A stretch of 64,000 bases of DNA, from the NCBI GenBank assembly GCA_019802505.1, contig JAFMOC010000090.1:957501-1021500 (forward strand), read 5' to 3'. The notes under the pieces were generated by a model. It had not been told where the DNA came from. It saw nothing but the letters and a program-made list of their open reading frames with translations, and did no database searches. This DNA is from Corydoras sp. C115. Taxonomy: Eukaryota > Chordata > Actinopteri > Siluriformes > Callichthyidae. Below are positions 12,801 through 21,850 of this stretch, piece by piece. Numbering within the stretch: the stretch's first letter is position 1; every line of letters starts with the position of its first letter. Made by a program: the position numbers and the translations under genes.

Positions 12801-15800
12801 CCACGCATCCCTAACGTGCCCCGTTCTCCACCCAGGTGGAGGACAGATCATCAGGGAAGGCTACGTCTGTCAAAACCAGGGTCCAGGTGGAAAAGCGCAA
12901 ACAGAAAAAGCTTAATATAGATGAAGCTGAAGGTAAAAATGAACTGTCTTCTGTCTAACTCCTGCTGTCTTGGCCTCTCTTTGTGAACTTTGGATACGTG
13001 ATTGAGTGTCTTAGTTGCCTGGCGATCCTTGCTTAACCAGTCTGATTGGCTGAAGCCAAACTGATACTAATGTCTTAACACAGGAATGCTCTGTCTCACA
13101 CTCTGTCTCGAGTCGCTCCGCTGAATTGCCCTGAGCCTCTGTGTTTCTCGGGTTCTAAACTCTTCTCTTGTAAACTCTAGAATTCTTCGAGCTCATATCC
13201 AAAGCACAGAGCAACCGAGCTGACGACCAGCGGGGTCTGCTGAACAAATCCGACCTCGTGCTGCCCGACTTCCTGCGCCTTGACATCGACACAAGTAAGG
13301 GCGACGGCCCGCTCGGCTCCACCCCTGACCCTCGCAAGCAACGCCCACGCTCCAAGGAGAACTGCTCCGCCCTCAGCTCCAGCCACCAGACACAGAGCTT
13401 AGACTCGGCCGTGGAGGGAGCAGGTGTGCGCCGAGCCCTGATGCCCCTCCAGAGGAGGCAGGCAGCGTTCGGTTCCACCCTCAGTCCCGGAGAATGGAAA
13501 CGAGCGAGCGCCGGAGCCCAAGCCCTGGAGGAGGAGGAGCAAAGCACGGACCTGACTCTGGTGGCTGAGGGGGATATCCACAGCCCCAACAATTTGCTCC
13601 TGCCCCCATCACCTCTGCCTCAACTCCGCTCTCCAGAACGGCCCCGTCTCCACAGGGAGGATGCTTACCAGGACGGCTGGGTCCAGCCAGGTACCTCTCC
13701 TGTGTGACCTGCGCTGCTTTTTCTTATCCGACCTCTAGTGTTCTTCCTGAAGATCTGCGTGTTGGTTTGTTTATAGAGTGCTGTGGACTTCCTCTCCTCA
13801 CTTCCTGTGCCAAACCTTCGGCGGTGCCACCACTTGTACATAAACACCAACCTCTGCCAGCACTTTACTGACTTAATGAAGAGATATAGAGATTATAAAC
13901 ATTATTTTATCTAGTTCTATTACTGCCTTTATTAAAAAAAAAAAGGTTATTGTACCCAGTGTTTGCCTTTATGCTCCATTCACAGATGTTCCGTCTTCTA
14001 TTGTAGGGATCAGTAGGGAATATTGATCGATCTTCCGCTGTGTCTCCTTACATGCATCCAGCCACTCAACAGTGGGGCGGTAAACCCTGTAGTTAGTATC
14101 CGTTTTAGCTGTAAAATCAATAGGTGTTATTGTTTACATTTTTCTTTCGGCTCTTCGTGGTAAATCGAGTAGCGAGTAACGTCTCGAGTCGGCAGTTTGA
14201 CGGAATATGTAACCTTGTGATACTTCAAGCCCCTTTTTACATGAAGTTGTTTTCCCCTCTGGGAAAATGGTTTGGTCCGGTGAGAATCCGGTACTCGCAC
14301 CTCACCGAGACCCTGGAGTGGAGGAGGTGCTCCCGGTACGCTTCCATACCAACATTCATGCCGTTGTTTGGTGGCCAGAATGTGATCCAAGCCAACACTC
14401 AGATGCACTGCTCAGGTTTGAGCCAAGCTAACAAATGATATGAACAGATGCCATTAAGAGACATTTAACTTATTCCACTCAGCAAACTTACCTTCTGTCT
14501 ATCCCGTCCATGGGTAGCAGGTTTTCTGGAGATTCACGTGGCACGTGACCCAGATTCTGACCACAACAGCTGATCGTAAAACTAACACGTTCCAAAACTT
14601 CCCAAATCCCTTTTGCCTTGTTTTTTCCGTTTATAGTTTTGTCAACTCTTCAGGTTTATTTCTGAAATAATAGCATTTAGAACATCAACAGAACAGGCTT
14701 TAATTAAAAAAAGACCGTTTTTATTCATTAAAATTGTATGTATTGATTGATTGATTACACAGAAAAAGTAATAAGATATTAAAAAAAATACTACAATAAA
14801 CAATGCAGTACGATCATGGCACTGAAATAAATTCTATGTATTTAAATCCTGAATATTAAATTAGTGGTTAAATACCAAATTGCCATCTATAGATTTTCAG
14901 ACACACACCATGTTTATATTCAACATATTACAGTGGGATCCATCTACATCATCGCAGCTCCTCAAAATTTCAATTTCCATTCCTGCATCATCTTACTGTA
15001 TGACTGTAGTATAGCATGTTCTCCCCAAGCCTTTGGGTGGACTGGAAAACTGCCACCAGACAAGAATTAATTAGCCATGAGTGATGGAGTTTCAGAATGA
15101 ATTTGCATCTGTTTGGCTTCTGTTCCATTTGGCAGAATTGCAGCAGAAATTCTGTTCTTCAGTTAACTAACAAACATTTGGCCTGCGTTCATATTTATTT
15201 AATTATTGGATATCAGACATCAGGTCAACTGTAACACACAAAAATACAGTGTGTCTCATAAGCTCATAGCTGTAATTGGTACACGACGTTATTACTGCGC
15301 TCTGTCTCAGGTTTGCCATCTAAACATTTCAAAGTTCTGACCATAACTGTACAGAGTGACTCTCTGGATATCAATCAGCGTTTCTGTTGATTCCAATCAT
15401 TCTGCTGATTCTCCTCTTTCTTCATCACTTGCTGGATGTTTCATTCTTTATTGCACTATTTTTAATACCTCTGACGTGAGTGTGAAAACCCCGAGAGATC
15501 AACAGTTATAGAAATACTCGAATTAATCCATCTGGTACCGACAATCGTGACAAAACTCAAAATCACCATGATGAAGTCTTCCCATTGTGCTGGACATCAT
15601 CTGAAGTTGCATGACCTTATTAGCCAGTCGTGTATTTTCTACATGATTGGCTAATGAGATAATACTATGAAAAAGGTGTATGATCGATCAGTGGGTATTG
15701 TGTTGGATTATTAATCTACAGGTCTGTGGTTTAATCCCTGAGTTCACCAGGCTGCCAACGTGGGCCTCATTGCTCCAGTGGTGCTGTTCATGACTGAGTC

Positions 15801-18800
15801 TGTTCACTAACCCAAGCTGCAAAACAACATGACCTGTGTACAGATTAATAAAAAGAAATGTTTGGTGAAAACACAGGGTTTTTTTTTGCTTACTCGATTT
15901 AAAACAAGAATAACTCGTTAATTGGATATATTTCTAGCCAAATATGTCTGATAAGTTTAGTAATTTATCAGATACTGATTATAAAGGTGAATTACAACTA
16001 TCCACCTTGTTTGGGGTCGGAACACAGGGTTGATACAGCACCCCCGGTGCAATGAGGGGTTAGGGACTTGCTAAAGGATTCACATTGGTAACTTCAAAGG
16101 ACCTGGGATTTGGACCACAGCCTTTAGAACAGAGAACCAACAAAATAAGGAAACAGATGTGCTACAGTCTGTAATTGTAAATCTCCAAAGTTTGTTCTTG
16201 CTTGCTTTTTACAATTCAGGCTGAAAAGACATCATTCCTGCACCCACTGGGTGTCCTCAAATAAAAAAATAAGACTTTAATTTTCAAACTGATTTTAAAT
16301 TCAGCATATTTCATTAGAAATGCAAAAATGACCTCTCTGTTATAATTGCATCTATTTTCCATTCGGCTGTAATACATGTGATCGCAGCTAGATTCACACC
16401 AGTCACAGTTAATTGCATTAATTGCATTATTAATGTATCCTCTCATAACGAGACCCGACGAAAAGTTCTCCTAGTGTCATAAACTTTATGAGGACAATCC
16501 TGCGCTGCTGTGAGGCTCTTTTGTTGAACTTGTGTTGCTCAGGATCTAAAATTTCCAAAATTGTGCTTCTTTAGTCTCAACTCTGTCTTCGAATAAGCAA
16601 TTCCAATGTTTTTGCAATGTTAATGCACCTGTGACCACAACTTTCACATGGTTTCACCTGCATCAGTTCTGGTTTCAGTTTATCCCCCTTGTTTTTTTTT
16701 TAACCAGCAGACAATGAAAAGTTAACCGTGTTGTTTTTGCTTGTTCTTAAGACATCATTCTTCACTGTTGTTGCGACCCATTTTGCTTTGAGAGCCAATC
16801 ACATTAAAAAAACTTTAGCAGCAATGCACTTTGCGTGCCACGTCACTGCATTTCTGTAAATATAATTAAATAAATGTGAAACCTCAACCCATTTCATGTT
16901 CTGTTCTCTCGGTCTGTTTTCTGACCTCTCTGTGTTTTCTGTGCATGTTTTTGCATTTTTATAGCATGTTCTCTCATGCAAATGTTCGGACACATGAAAA
17001 GTTTCCAAGTAAATGCATGCATGTGAGGTAGCTCAGTGGTTGGGGTGTTTAGATATGAGTTCAAATCCCAGATCCACAAATATGGGCGCCTCCAGGGGGG
17101 GCTTTATTAAGCCTGTGTTCTAAACTTTTAGTTGGCATACCTTTAAGTCACTTTGGATAAGTGTCTGCTGAATGACCTTGTGAAAATATGTCCACATGGC
17201 CACTAAATATTTTAATTCACAGTTGCTATTGATTTATTGAATGTAACATATATGTGAGAAGAAAAACCAGCCCAGAATCTGCAATGCAATATATATTTAA
17301 ATGAGAAGTTGCAGAGCATTTATGAAAGGTGATCAATATTTGCACAACTGTACTAGTGATGCACCGTGTGTAATAAGTTCTTGGAAGCTGATCACCTTGT
17401 TGTCTTCTAATGTAGTTCCAACAGAACTTAGTATGTTTTGAGTCTGTAACACAGCATGGTACCTCAGCGGTTAGAGCACTGAGATTTTAATCTAATGCTG
17501 GGTTCAAGCACAAAGGCCAGGAACAGATGCCAAAGCCCTTAACCCTTGTTGCTACAGTGGTGGTTTATCAGGTGCACCAATCCATTTATTAGATTTGGAT
17601 AATGGCGTTGGCTATCCATCCATCCATTATCTTCCGCTTTATCCTCTATTAGGGTCGCGGGGGGGTTCTCCATGCCCATCCAGGGGAGAACGTCTCGGGC
17701 GCTGGGCAGATAGACCCAGGACAGGGCGCCAATCTATCGCTGGGCACACACTCACACACACAGACACACTCTATATGGGGCAATTTGGAGAACTCAATTG
17801 ACCTTGTTCCATGTTTTTAGACTGTGGGAGGAAACCGGAGAACCCGGAGTAAACCCACGCGGACATGGGGAGAACATGGAAACTCCATCCAGATGGGGAT
17901 TCGAACCGGGAATCCCTAGTGCTGAGAGGAGAACATGCTAAACCACTAAGCCCTGGCGTTGGATATAACATCAGCAAAATAAACTTGTTAATAAAGCAAA
18001 AAAAAATATTTACAGATTTATAAACTAGAGGCTGGCGGCACGGTGGCTTAGTGGTTAGCACGTTCGCCTCTCAGCGCTAGGGATTCCCGGTTCTAATCCC
18101 CATCTGGGTGGAGTTTCCATGTTCTCCCCGTGTCTGCGTGGATTTCCTCCAGGTTCTCCGGTTTCCTCCCACAGTCTAAAAACATGGATCAAGTCAATTG
18201 AATTCTCAAAATTGCCCCATATAGAGTGTGTCTGTGTGAGTGAGTGTGTGCCCAGCGATGGATTGGTGCCCTGTCCTGGGTCTATCTGCCCAGCGCCCGA
18301 GACGTTCTCCCCTGGATGGGCATGGGGAACCCCCCCCCCCCCCCCATGACCCTAATAGAGGATAAAGCGGGAGATAATGAATGAATGAATGATTGTGATG
18401 CTTCGAAACGAAAAATCTTCCGTCGCTGCTTACCTTTGTAAGCTGTGAATTTGGCGCCATCTGATGGACAAGATAGAAATGGTCCTTGTGAAATCGCTTT
18501 TATATATTCAAAAATATATATATATATATATGTTTTTATGATATGTTTTATGGTTGGACATAATTACATGCATCGCAGTTCAGAGATGTCTATATATTTT
18601 TGCCAACATTGCGTTAGATCTGGCTTCTGAACGTCTTCTACTTTACATTTCACAGTTCTTTTCCTTGGCGGCACGGTGGCTTAGTGGTTTAGCATGTTCT
18701 CCTCTCAGCGCTAGGGATTCCCGGTTCGAATCCCCATCTGGGTGGAGTTTCCATGTTCTTCCCGTGTCCGCGTGGGTTTCCTCCGGGTTCTCCGGTTTCC

Positions 18801-21451
18801 TCCCACAATCCAAAAACATGGATCAAGTTAATTGAGTTCTCTAAATTGCCCCATATAGAGTGTGTCTGTGTGAGTGAGTGTGTACCCAGCGATGGATTGG
18901 CGCCCTGTCCTGGGTCTGTCTGCCCAGCGCCCGAGACTTTCTCCCCTGGATGGGCATGGGGAACCCCACCGCGACCCTAGTAGAGGATAAAGCGGGAGAT
19001 AACCCGGAGGAAACCCACGCAGACACGGGGAGAACATGGAAACTCCACCCAGATGGCGATTCGAACCGGGAATCCCAAGCGCTGAGAGGAGAACATGCTA
19101 ACCACTAAGCCACCGTGCCGCTCAGACCTATTTGTAATCTCAATAATCTAAACATTTAAGTGGTAATAGTGACATTATCGATTCTATGCTTAACAAGCGA
19201 GCGCAATAATGACGACACCAATAAAACCTGATGCATGATGCAAACTAAACCCATGATGTAAACCCAAGGGCCTTCCACAAGGGGGCGGTGTGTATCATCG
19301 TTTAGTATTAGTCAGTGTTACATAGTGCTGCGTTCCAGACGATCACGATCACGTGTTGAGCACTTTAGTAAACAGAAGCCTGGCTTTTTATTCATGCAGC
19401 GTCTTCCACGTGGATCTTTATTTGGATCAGATGCCAATAACAGTTAAAATTAGCGCCTTGTTTACAGTGATGCCGGTGAAAAACGAGCCCGCTGCTGAGA
19501 GTCGTCACGTAATCAGCACATTCAGCAGTTTTTCTCAGGTTTCTTAGCTGACATACTGCTTCAGACAGATGAGCTGTTCTCCTGGATGAAGAAGGCATTC
19601 ATTCATTATCTCCCGCTTTATCCTATAATAGGGTCACGGTGGGGTTCCCCATGCCCATTCAGGGGAGAACGTCTCAGGCGCTGGGCAGATAGACCCAGGA
19701 CAGGGCGCCAATCCATCGCTGGGCACACACTCACTCACACAGACACACTCTATAGGGGGCAATTTTTGAGAATTCAATTGACTTGATCCATGTTTTTGGA
19801 CTGTGGGAGGAAACCGGAGAACCAGGAGGAAACCCACACGGACACGGGGAGAACATGGAAACTCCACCCAGATGGGGATTCGAACCGGGAATCCCCAGCG
19901 CTGAGAGGCGAACGTGCTAACCACTAAGCCACCGTGATCCATGTTTTTGGACTGCGGGAGGAAACCGGAGAACCCGGAGGAAACCCACGCGGACATGGGG
20001 AAAACATGGAAACTCCACCCAGATGGGGATTCGAACCGGGAATCCCCAGCGCTGAGAGGCGAACGTGCTAACCACTAAGCCACCGTGATCCATGTTTTTG
20101 GACTGCGGGAGGAAACCCACGCAGACACGGGGAGAACATGGAAACTCCACCCAGATGGGGATTCGAACCGGGAATCCCTAGCGCTGAGAGGCGAACGTGC
20201 TAACCACTAAGCCACTGTGATCCATGTTTTTGGACTGTGGGAGGAAACCGGAGAACCCGGAGGAAACCCACACAGACACGGGGAGAACATGGAAACTCCA
20301 CCCAGATGGGGGTTCGAACCGGGAATCCCTAGCGCTGAGAGGCGAACGTGCTAAACCACTAAGCCGCCTAAAGCATGCAAAAATCATTAATATATTTGTG
20401 TGTATAGTTATGTGTATAGTTGTGTACATTCACACAGTTGGTCCTCCACATTTAACATCCGTACAGTGAAATATAAACACACTGCGTGCAGTGAGCTCAC
20501 AACCCCGGAGCAGTGGGCAGCCCTGTCAACGGTACCTGGGGAGAAATTGGTGGTTAGCAGCCTTCAGCCGTAGTATTTGGTCGAACCGGGGGCCTTTGGG
20601 TCGCAAGGCTGACTCTTAACCACACTTTATTAATTATATGTGCTGTTATGTCTTTGGATGGTGGAAGGAAACCCACACAGACGAGGGGAGAACATACCAA
20701 ATCCACAGAGAACTTACTAACTCTTACTTTATATCTTCTGTCTTCTGTCTATATTGAAGATCTTCTTTCTTCAGCCGTAGTATTTGGTCGAACCGGGGGC
20801 CTTTGGGTCACAAGGCTGACTCTTTAACCACACTTTATTAATTATATGTGCTGTTATGTTTTTGGATGGTGGAAGGAAACCCACACAGACGAGGGGAGAA
20901 CATACCAAATCCACGGAGAACTTACTAACTCTTACTTTATATCTTCTGTCTACAAATTATTTTCTTTAGGAAGACCGAGAAGGCGCTCACGAGAGAGGAG
21001 CAACGTTTCTAAAGTCTCTACTAAGAGGACACCCTCAGCTCCCCCGCCTGCTCCTCCTTCTATTGCCCCTCCACCTGCTCCTCCTTCTATTGCCCCTCCA
21101 CCTGCTCCTCCTTCTATTGCCCCTCCACCTGCTCCTCCTTCTTTTGCCCCTCCACCTCCTCCAAGAGTCAGAGAGGGAGGTAAGCGCTTGCTCCACCCCA
21201 GACGAGAGGCACTGGACGTGGACGGTGTATGTGTTGAAGAGCCCAGGCCTCAGGACCGGGAGACCAAGTCGGCTCGGGGTCAGACGGGGCGTCTGAGGAG
21301 CCGAAGGGTGAGAATCAGGAAAGGCCTTGACCAAATGTCTGGCCAGCTGACGAATGGACCGTTTTGTGTTAAAAAACCTAATGACCCCTCTGTTCCTCCA
21401 TCATCCTTAAACAATTCACGCGGTCGCATACACAAAGCTACTTTTGTCTGA
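1636..21451 (+). CDS. rgs12: rgs12 (regulator of G-protein signalling 12), 3' 14 exons; 5' part outside window
   Basis: RGS12 is a multidomain scaffold. Its RGS box accelerates GTP hydrolysis on Gi/o alpha subunits, its tandem Ras-binding domains bind Ras/Raf-type partners, and its GoLoco motif binds GDP-bound G-alpha-i. Fourteen exons join in frame into 821 residues plus stop: 1636-1805, 2513-2605, 3570-3713, 5392-5571, 6725-6860, 7376-7470, 7849-8043, 9073-9146, 9314-9440, 9703-9799, 11585-11652, 12836-12932, 13181-13690 and 20970-21451. Fragment residues about 37-160 form the RGS box (ASWAVCFERLLQDPVG, ENILFWQACE, FNLMKFDSYTRFLKS). RBD1 spans about 286-362, RBD2 about 363-432, and GoLoco about 488-512 (EFFELISKAQSNRADDQRG). 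Sequence match is closer to RGS12 than to RGS14, for example NIDSQAQLADDILNAP and LVPINRSVGLKAKPTKPV. The PDZ and PTB domains expected upstream are not in the window. The last exon ends in KATFV, a PDZ-ligand type C-terminus. Whether this is rgs12a or rgs12b cannot be decided here. Confidence 0.95.
2513..2605 (+). CDS. rgs12: rgs12 exon: RGS box helix 4-5
   Basis: Encodes 31 residues including KKEFSEENILFWQACE, a diagnostic RGS segment. Donor is CAG|GTACAA. The acceptor tract contains an uninterrupted run of 29 T just before CTGTCTGCAG. Confidence 0.95.
3400..3533 (+). mobile_element. S1 SINE, 5'-truncated
   Basis: Only the 3' third is present, flanked by TCAGTTAATC at 3390-3399 and 3534-3543. 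The duplication shows it inserted already truncated, as expected for target-primed reverse transcription. Confidence 0.9.
3570..3713 (+). CDS. rgs12: rgs12 exon: RGS box core
   Basis: Exactly 48 codons, phase 0 to phase 0. Contains TTPVNIDSQAQLADDILNAP and RPDMFKEQQLQ, nearly identical to mammalian RGS12 as I know it. Confidence 0.96.
3905..4229 (+). mobile_element. S1 SINE with internal head deletion
   Basis: Lacks the A-box part of the head. Flanked by AAGCAATACAACTTG at 3890-3904 and 4230-4244. Confidence 0.92.
4547..4874 (-). mobile_element. S1 SINE
   Basis: Target-site duplication CTGCTAAGAGTTTAT at 4532-4546 and 4875-4889; (GGAT)n-type tail. Confidence 0.92.
5392..5571 (+). CDS. rgs12: rgs12 exon: end of RGS box and linker
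   Basis: Sixty codons starting IFNLMKFDSYTRFLKSFLYQ, the last RGS helices, then a Ser/Pro linker ending STPKK. Donor AAG|GTATCT was chosen because it keeps phase 0 into the next exon. A GC-type donor eight bases later (TCTCAG|GCAAGT) is possible but less likely. Confidence 0.93.
5648..5787 (-). mobile_element. Diverged S1-like fragment
   Basis: Degraded tail and middle (AGGCGCTGGGCAGACACACA), old copy next to a TA repeat. Confidence 0.6.
5788..6352 (-). mobile_element. Composite SINE dimer (S1 plus related subfamily S1b)
   Basis: An S1 copy (6008-6352) is joined through ATGAGTTGACGAC (read on the minus strand) to a related shorter element (5788-6004). The same junction occurs at 8554-8566 in opposite orientation. 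Confidence 0.75.
6379..6602. repeat. 126-bp tandem duplication
   Basis: Two near-identical copies beginning AATGTGTCAG at 6379 and 6505, in rgs12 intron 4. Only a few substitutions, so recent. Confidence 0.9.
6725..6860 (+). CDS. rgs12: rgs12 exon: basic Ser-rich linker
   Basis: Encodes EEKKSKSGKSLNEDEHTDKK and then FFSWSRNRS, equivalent to the mammalian RGS12 segment between RGS box and RBD1. Ends in phase 1 at TACA|GTGAGT. Confidence 0.92.
7376..7470 (+). CDS. rgs12: rgs12 exon: RRESQGSLSSGASL segment
   Basis: Joined by phase to the preceding exon. It encodes SFAGSDGRRESQGSLSSGAS, a probable basophilic kinase site region conserved in RGS12/RGS14. Donor GAG|GTGAGG. Confidence 0.92.
7849..8043 (+). 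CDS. rgs12: rgs12 exon: Ras-binding domain 1
   Basis: Sixty-five codons with the ubiquitin-like start of RBD1 (NINLPDGSCC, RPGLSIREVLLGLCEK, AAVDLFLVGGEK). Donor AAG|GTACCT. Confidence 0.95.
8204..8553 (+). mobile_element. S1 SINE, full length
   Basis: Target-site duplication ATGAGTTGACGAC at 8191-8203 and 8554-8566, inserted at the 5' edge of the S1b copy that follows. Confidence 0.92.
8563..8755 (+). mobile_element. S1b element
   Basis: Related SINE with head ATGGTGGTGTACAAGTTAGC and middle TCCTCCCATAGTCCAAAAAC, lacking the normal 3' tail. Same subfamily as 5788-6004. Confidence 0.75.
9073..9146 (+). CDS. rgs12: rgs12 exon: end of RBD1
   Basis: Encodes PLVLDQDCMTLCSRDLRLEK and on into RTLF, ending in phase 2 so the next exon completes an Arg codon. 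Confidence 0.94.
9314..9440 (+). CDS. rgs12: rgs12 exon: start of RBD2
   Basis: Encodes LDLVPINRSVGLKAKPTKPV and EVLRPVVAKYGLHLGDLV, almost identical to mammalian RGS12. Donor ATT|GTGAGT. Confidence 0.96.
9703..9799 (+). CDS. rgs12: rgs12 exon: end of RBD2, probable GC donor
   Basis: Encodes SGEKEPLDLGLPISNLDGLR and onward. The only phase that keeps the next exon open is phase 1, which requires ending at AAAG|GCAAGA, a GC-AG type donor with a strong flanking match. The alternative GT at 9793 would bring a stop into the next exon. Confidence 0.85.
9829..9886. repeat. (TAT)n microsatellite
   Basis: About 18 uninterrupted ATT/TAT triplets, close to the GC donor of rgs12 intron 10. Confidence 0.95.
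9887..11584. other. rgs12 intron 10 remainder
   Basis: Apart from the S1 copy at 10544 nothing recognisable is present. Confidence 0.7.
10544..10889 (-). mobile_element. S1 SINE
   Basis: Flanked by TGCTGCGACCT and TGCTGCAACCT, a target-site duplication with one difference. Confidence 0.88.
11585..11652 (+). CDS. rgs12: rgs12 exon: Pro/Lys linker
   Basis: Short exon encoding DKPKPPTTKSHGPPL and STRSQSAA between RBD2 and GoLoco. Acceptor TTTCATTTCAG, donor GCA|GTAAGC. Supported by frame closure more than by conservation. Confidence 0.82.
11653..12835. other. rgs12 intron 11
   Basis: Contains degraded repeat-like sequence at about 12100-12350 and 12440-12700 (old SINE-like words such as GCACTAACTGCTATGCCCCC), not assignable to a family. 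No gene seen. Confidence 0.5.
12836..12932 (+). CDS. rgs12: rgs12 exon: basic segment before GoLoco
   Basis: Encodes KTRVQVEKRKQKKLNIDEAE, which leads into the GoLoco motif as in mammalian RGS12. Ends in phase 1 (GAAG|GTAAAA). Confidence 0.93.
13181..13690 (+). CDS. rgs12: rgs12 exon: GoLoco motif and C-terminal region
   Basis: Begins EFFELISKAQSNRADDQRGL, the GoLoco/GPR motif including its DQR triad, followed by LVLPDFLRL. About 140 further residues are Ser/Pro/Arg-rich and poorly conserved. The exon is distinctly GC-rich compared with the flanking introns. Donor CCAG|GTACCT. Confidence 0.95.
13691..17600. other. rgs12 intron 13, 5' part
   Basis: About 4 kb of unique-looking intronic DNA, with a weak tRNA-SINE-like patch at 15690-15830 and the copy at 17020. 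Short ORFs here show no conserved motif. Confidence 0.65.
17020..17178 (+). mobile_element. Second tRNA-like SINE family
   Basis: GAGGTAGCTCAGTGGTTGGG (A-box-like) and GTTCAAATCCC (B-box-like), then TCACTTTGGATAAGTGTCTG and CTGAATGACC, a tail type I associate with another fish SINE. Diverged. Confidence 0.6.
17612..17953 (-). mobile_element. S1 SINE
   Basis: Flanked by TGGCGTTGG on both sides. Forms an inverted pair with the plus copy at 18036. Confidence 0.88.
18036..18392 (+). mobile_element. S1 SINE
   Basis: Full length with (GAAT)n tail and a run of C replacing the usual CCCCACCGCG. Confidence 0.9.
18666..19122. mobile_element. Inverted S1 chimera
   Basis: A plus-strand S1 (18666-19002) ends at GGGAGATAA and continues directly into the head of a minus-strand S1 (19003-19122). 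No spacer or tail repeat lies between them, giving a foldback of about 120 bp. Confidence 0.85.
19597..19936 (-). mobile_element. S1 SINE
   Basis: Full-length minus copy whose head end is followed by tandem head fragments. Confidence 0.9.
19937..20365 (-). repeat. Tandem S1 head fragments (three extra units)
   Basis: The segment from GATCCATGTTTTTGGACTG to CACTAAGCCACCGT is repeated at about 19937, 20087 and 20217. One unit is shortened by about 25 bases. In-place amplification of half a SINE. Confidence 0.9.
20563..20954. repeat. 207-bp tandem duplication beside last rgs12 exon
   Basis: Two copies starting TTCAGCCGTAGTATTTGG at 20563 and 20770. The second runs to within about 15 bases of the acceptor of the terminal exon. 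Confidence 0.88.
20970..21451 (+). CDS. rgs12: rgs12 terminal exon with proline repeats and ATFV C-terminus
   Basis: Joins in phase 1 (G|GA). It starts GRPRRRSRERSNVSK, then carries four copies of a 9-residue APPPAPPSI-type repeat, a basic region, and the end GRIHKATFV before TGA. ATFV fits the (A/S)-T-X-(L/V) consensus reported to bind the RGS12 PDZ domain and reported in one RGS12 3' splice form. An internal donor, GAG|GTAAGC at 21180, could produce a different C-terminus. No canonical AATAAA was found soon after the stop. Confidence 0.85.
21040..21165 (+). repeat. 27-bp coding minisatellite
   Basis: About four tandem copies of a 27-base unit (CTGCTCCTCCTTCTATTG plus CCCCTCCAC) within the terminal rgs12 exon. 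Being a multiple of three, copy-number change adds or removes 9 proline-rich residues without frameshift. Confidence 0.9.
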
Positions 21452-21757
21452 CGTCCATGGCAGCGTTGCACTGTGATGGTGCAGAATCTTTAAAGTGTGT
21501 TGCAGCTTTGTTTTTAAAAAAAAAAAACTCAGAAGGAACAATAGTTTGACTTGGTTTGAATCTTAATCCAAGTCGGTTGCTTGTCGGAGGCACGTGGACT
21601 GTAAGAATTCTGTAAATATGAAAGTTACCTATTAAGGTCTTTAATTTGTATTATGAAATGTATTAATGTTAAGACATTACAATCTTCTCTTCATAAATAC
21701 AACAGTTTGTTATTATGGTTTGTTGTAATATTTGATCATTTTATTATCTACTGTACC

Positions 21758-21850
21758 AGCGCCCGAAACGTTCTCCCCTGGATGGGCATGGGGAACCCAT
21801 GCGACCCTAATTTAGGATACAGTGGAATATAATGGATGGATGGATGGACT
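21758..21850 (+). mobile_element. S1 SINE tail fragment
   Basis: Only CAGCGCCCGAAACGTTCTCC onward, with (GGAT)n end. Confidence 0.8.

Noticed and set aside
13155..13592. 145-residue minus-strand ORF opposite the GoLoco exon
   Set aside because: Shadow of a GC-rich coding exon. The plus strand shows a clear GoLoco motif.
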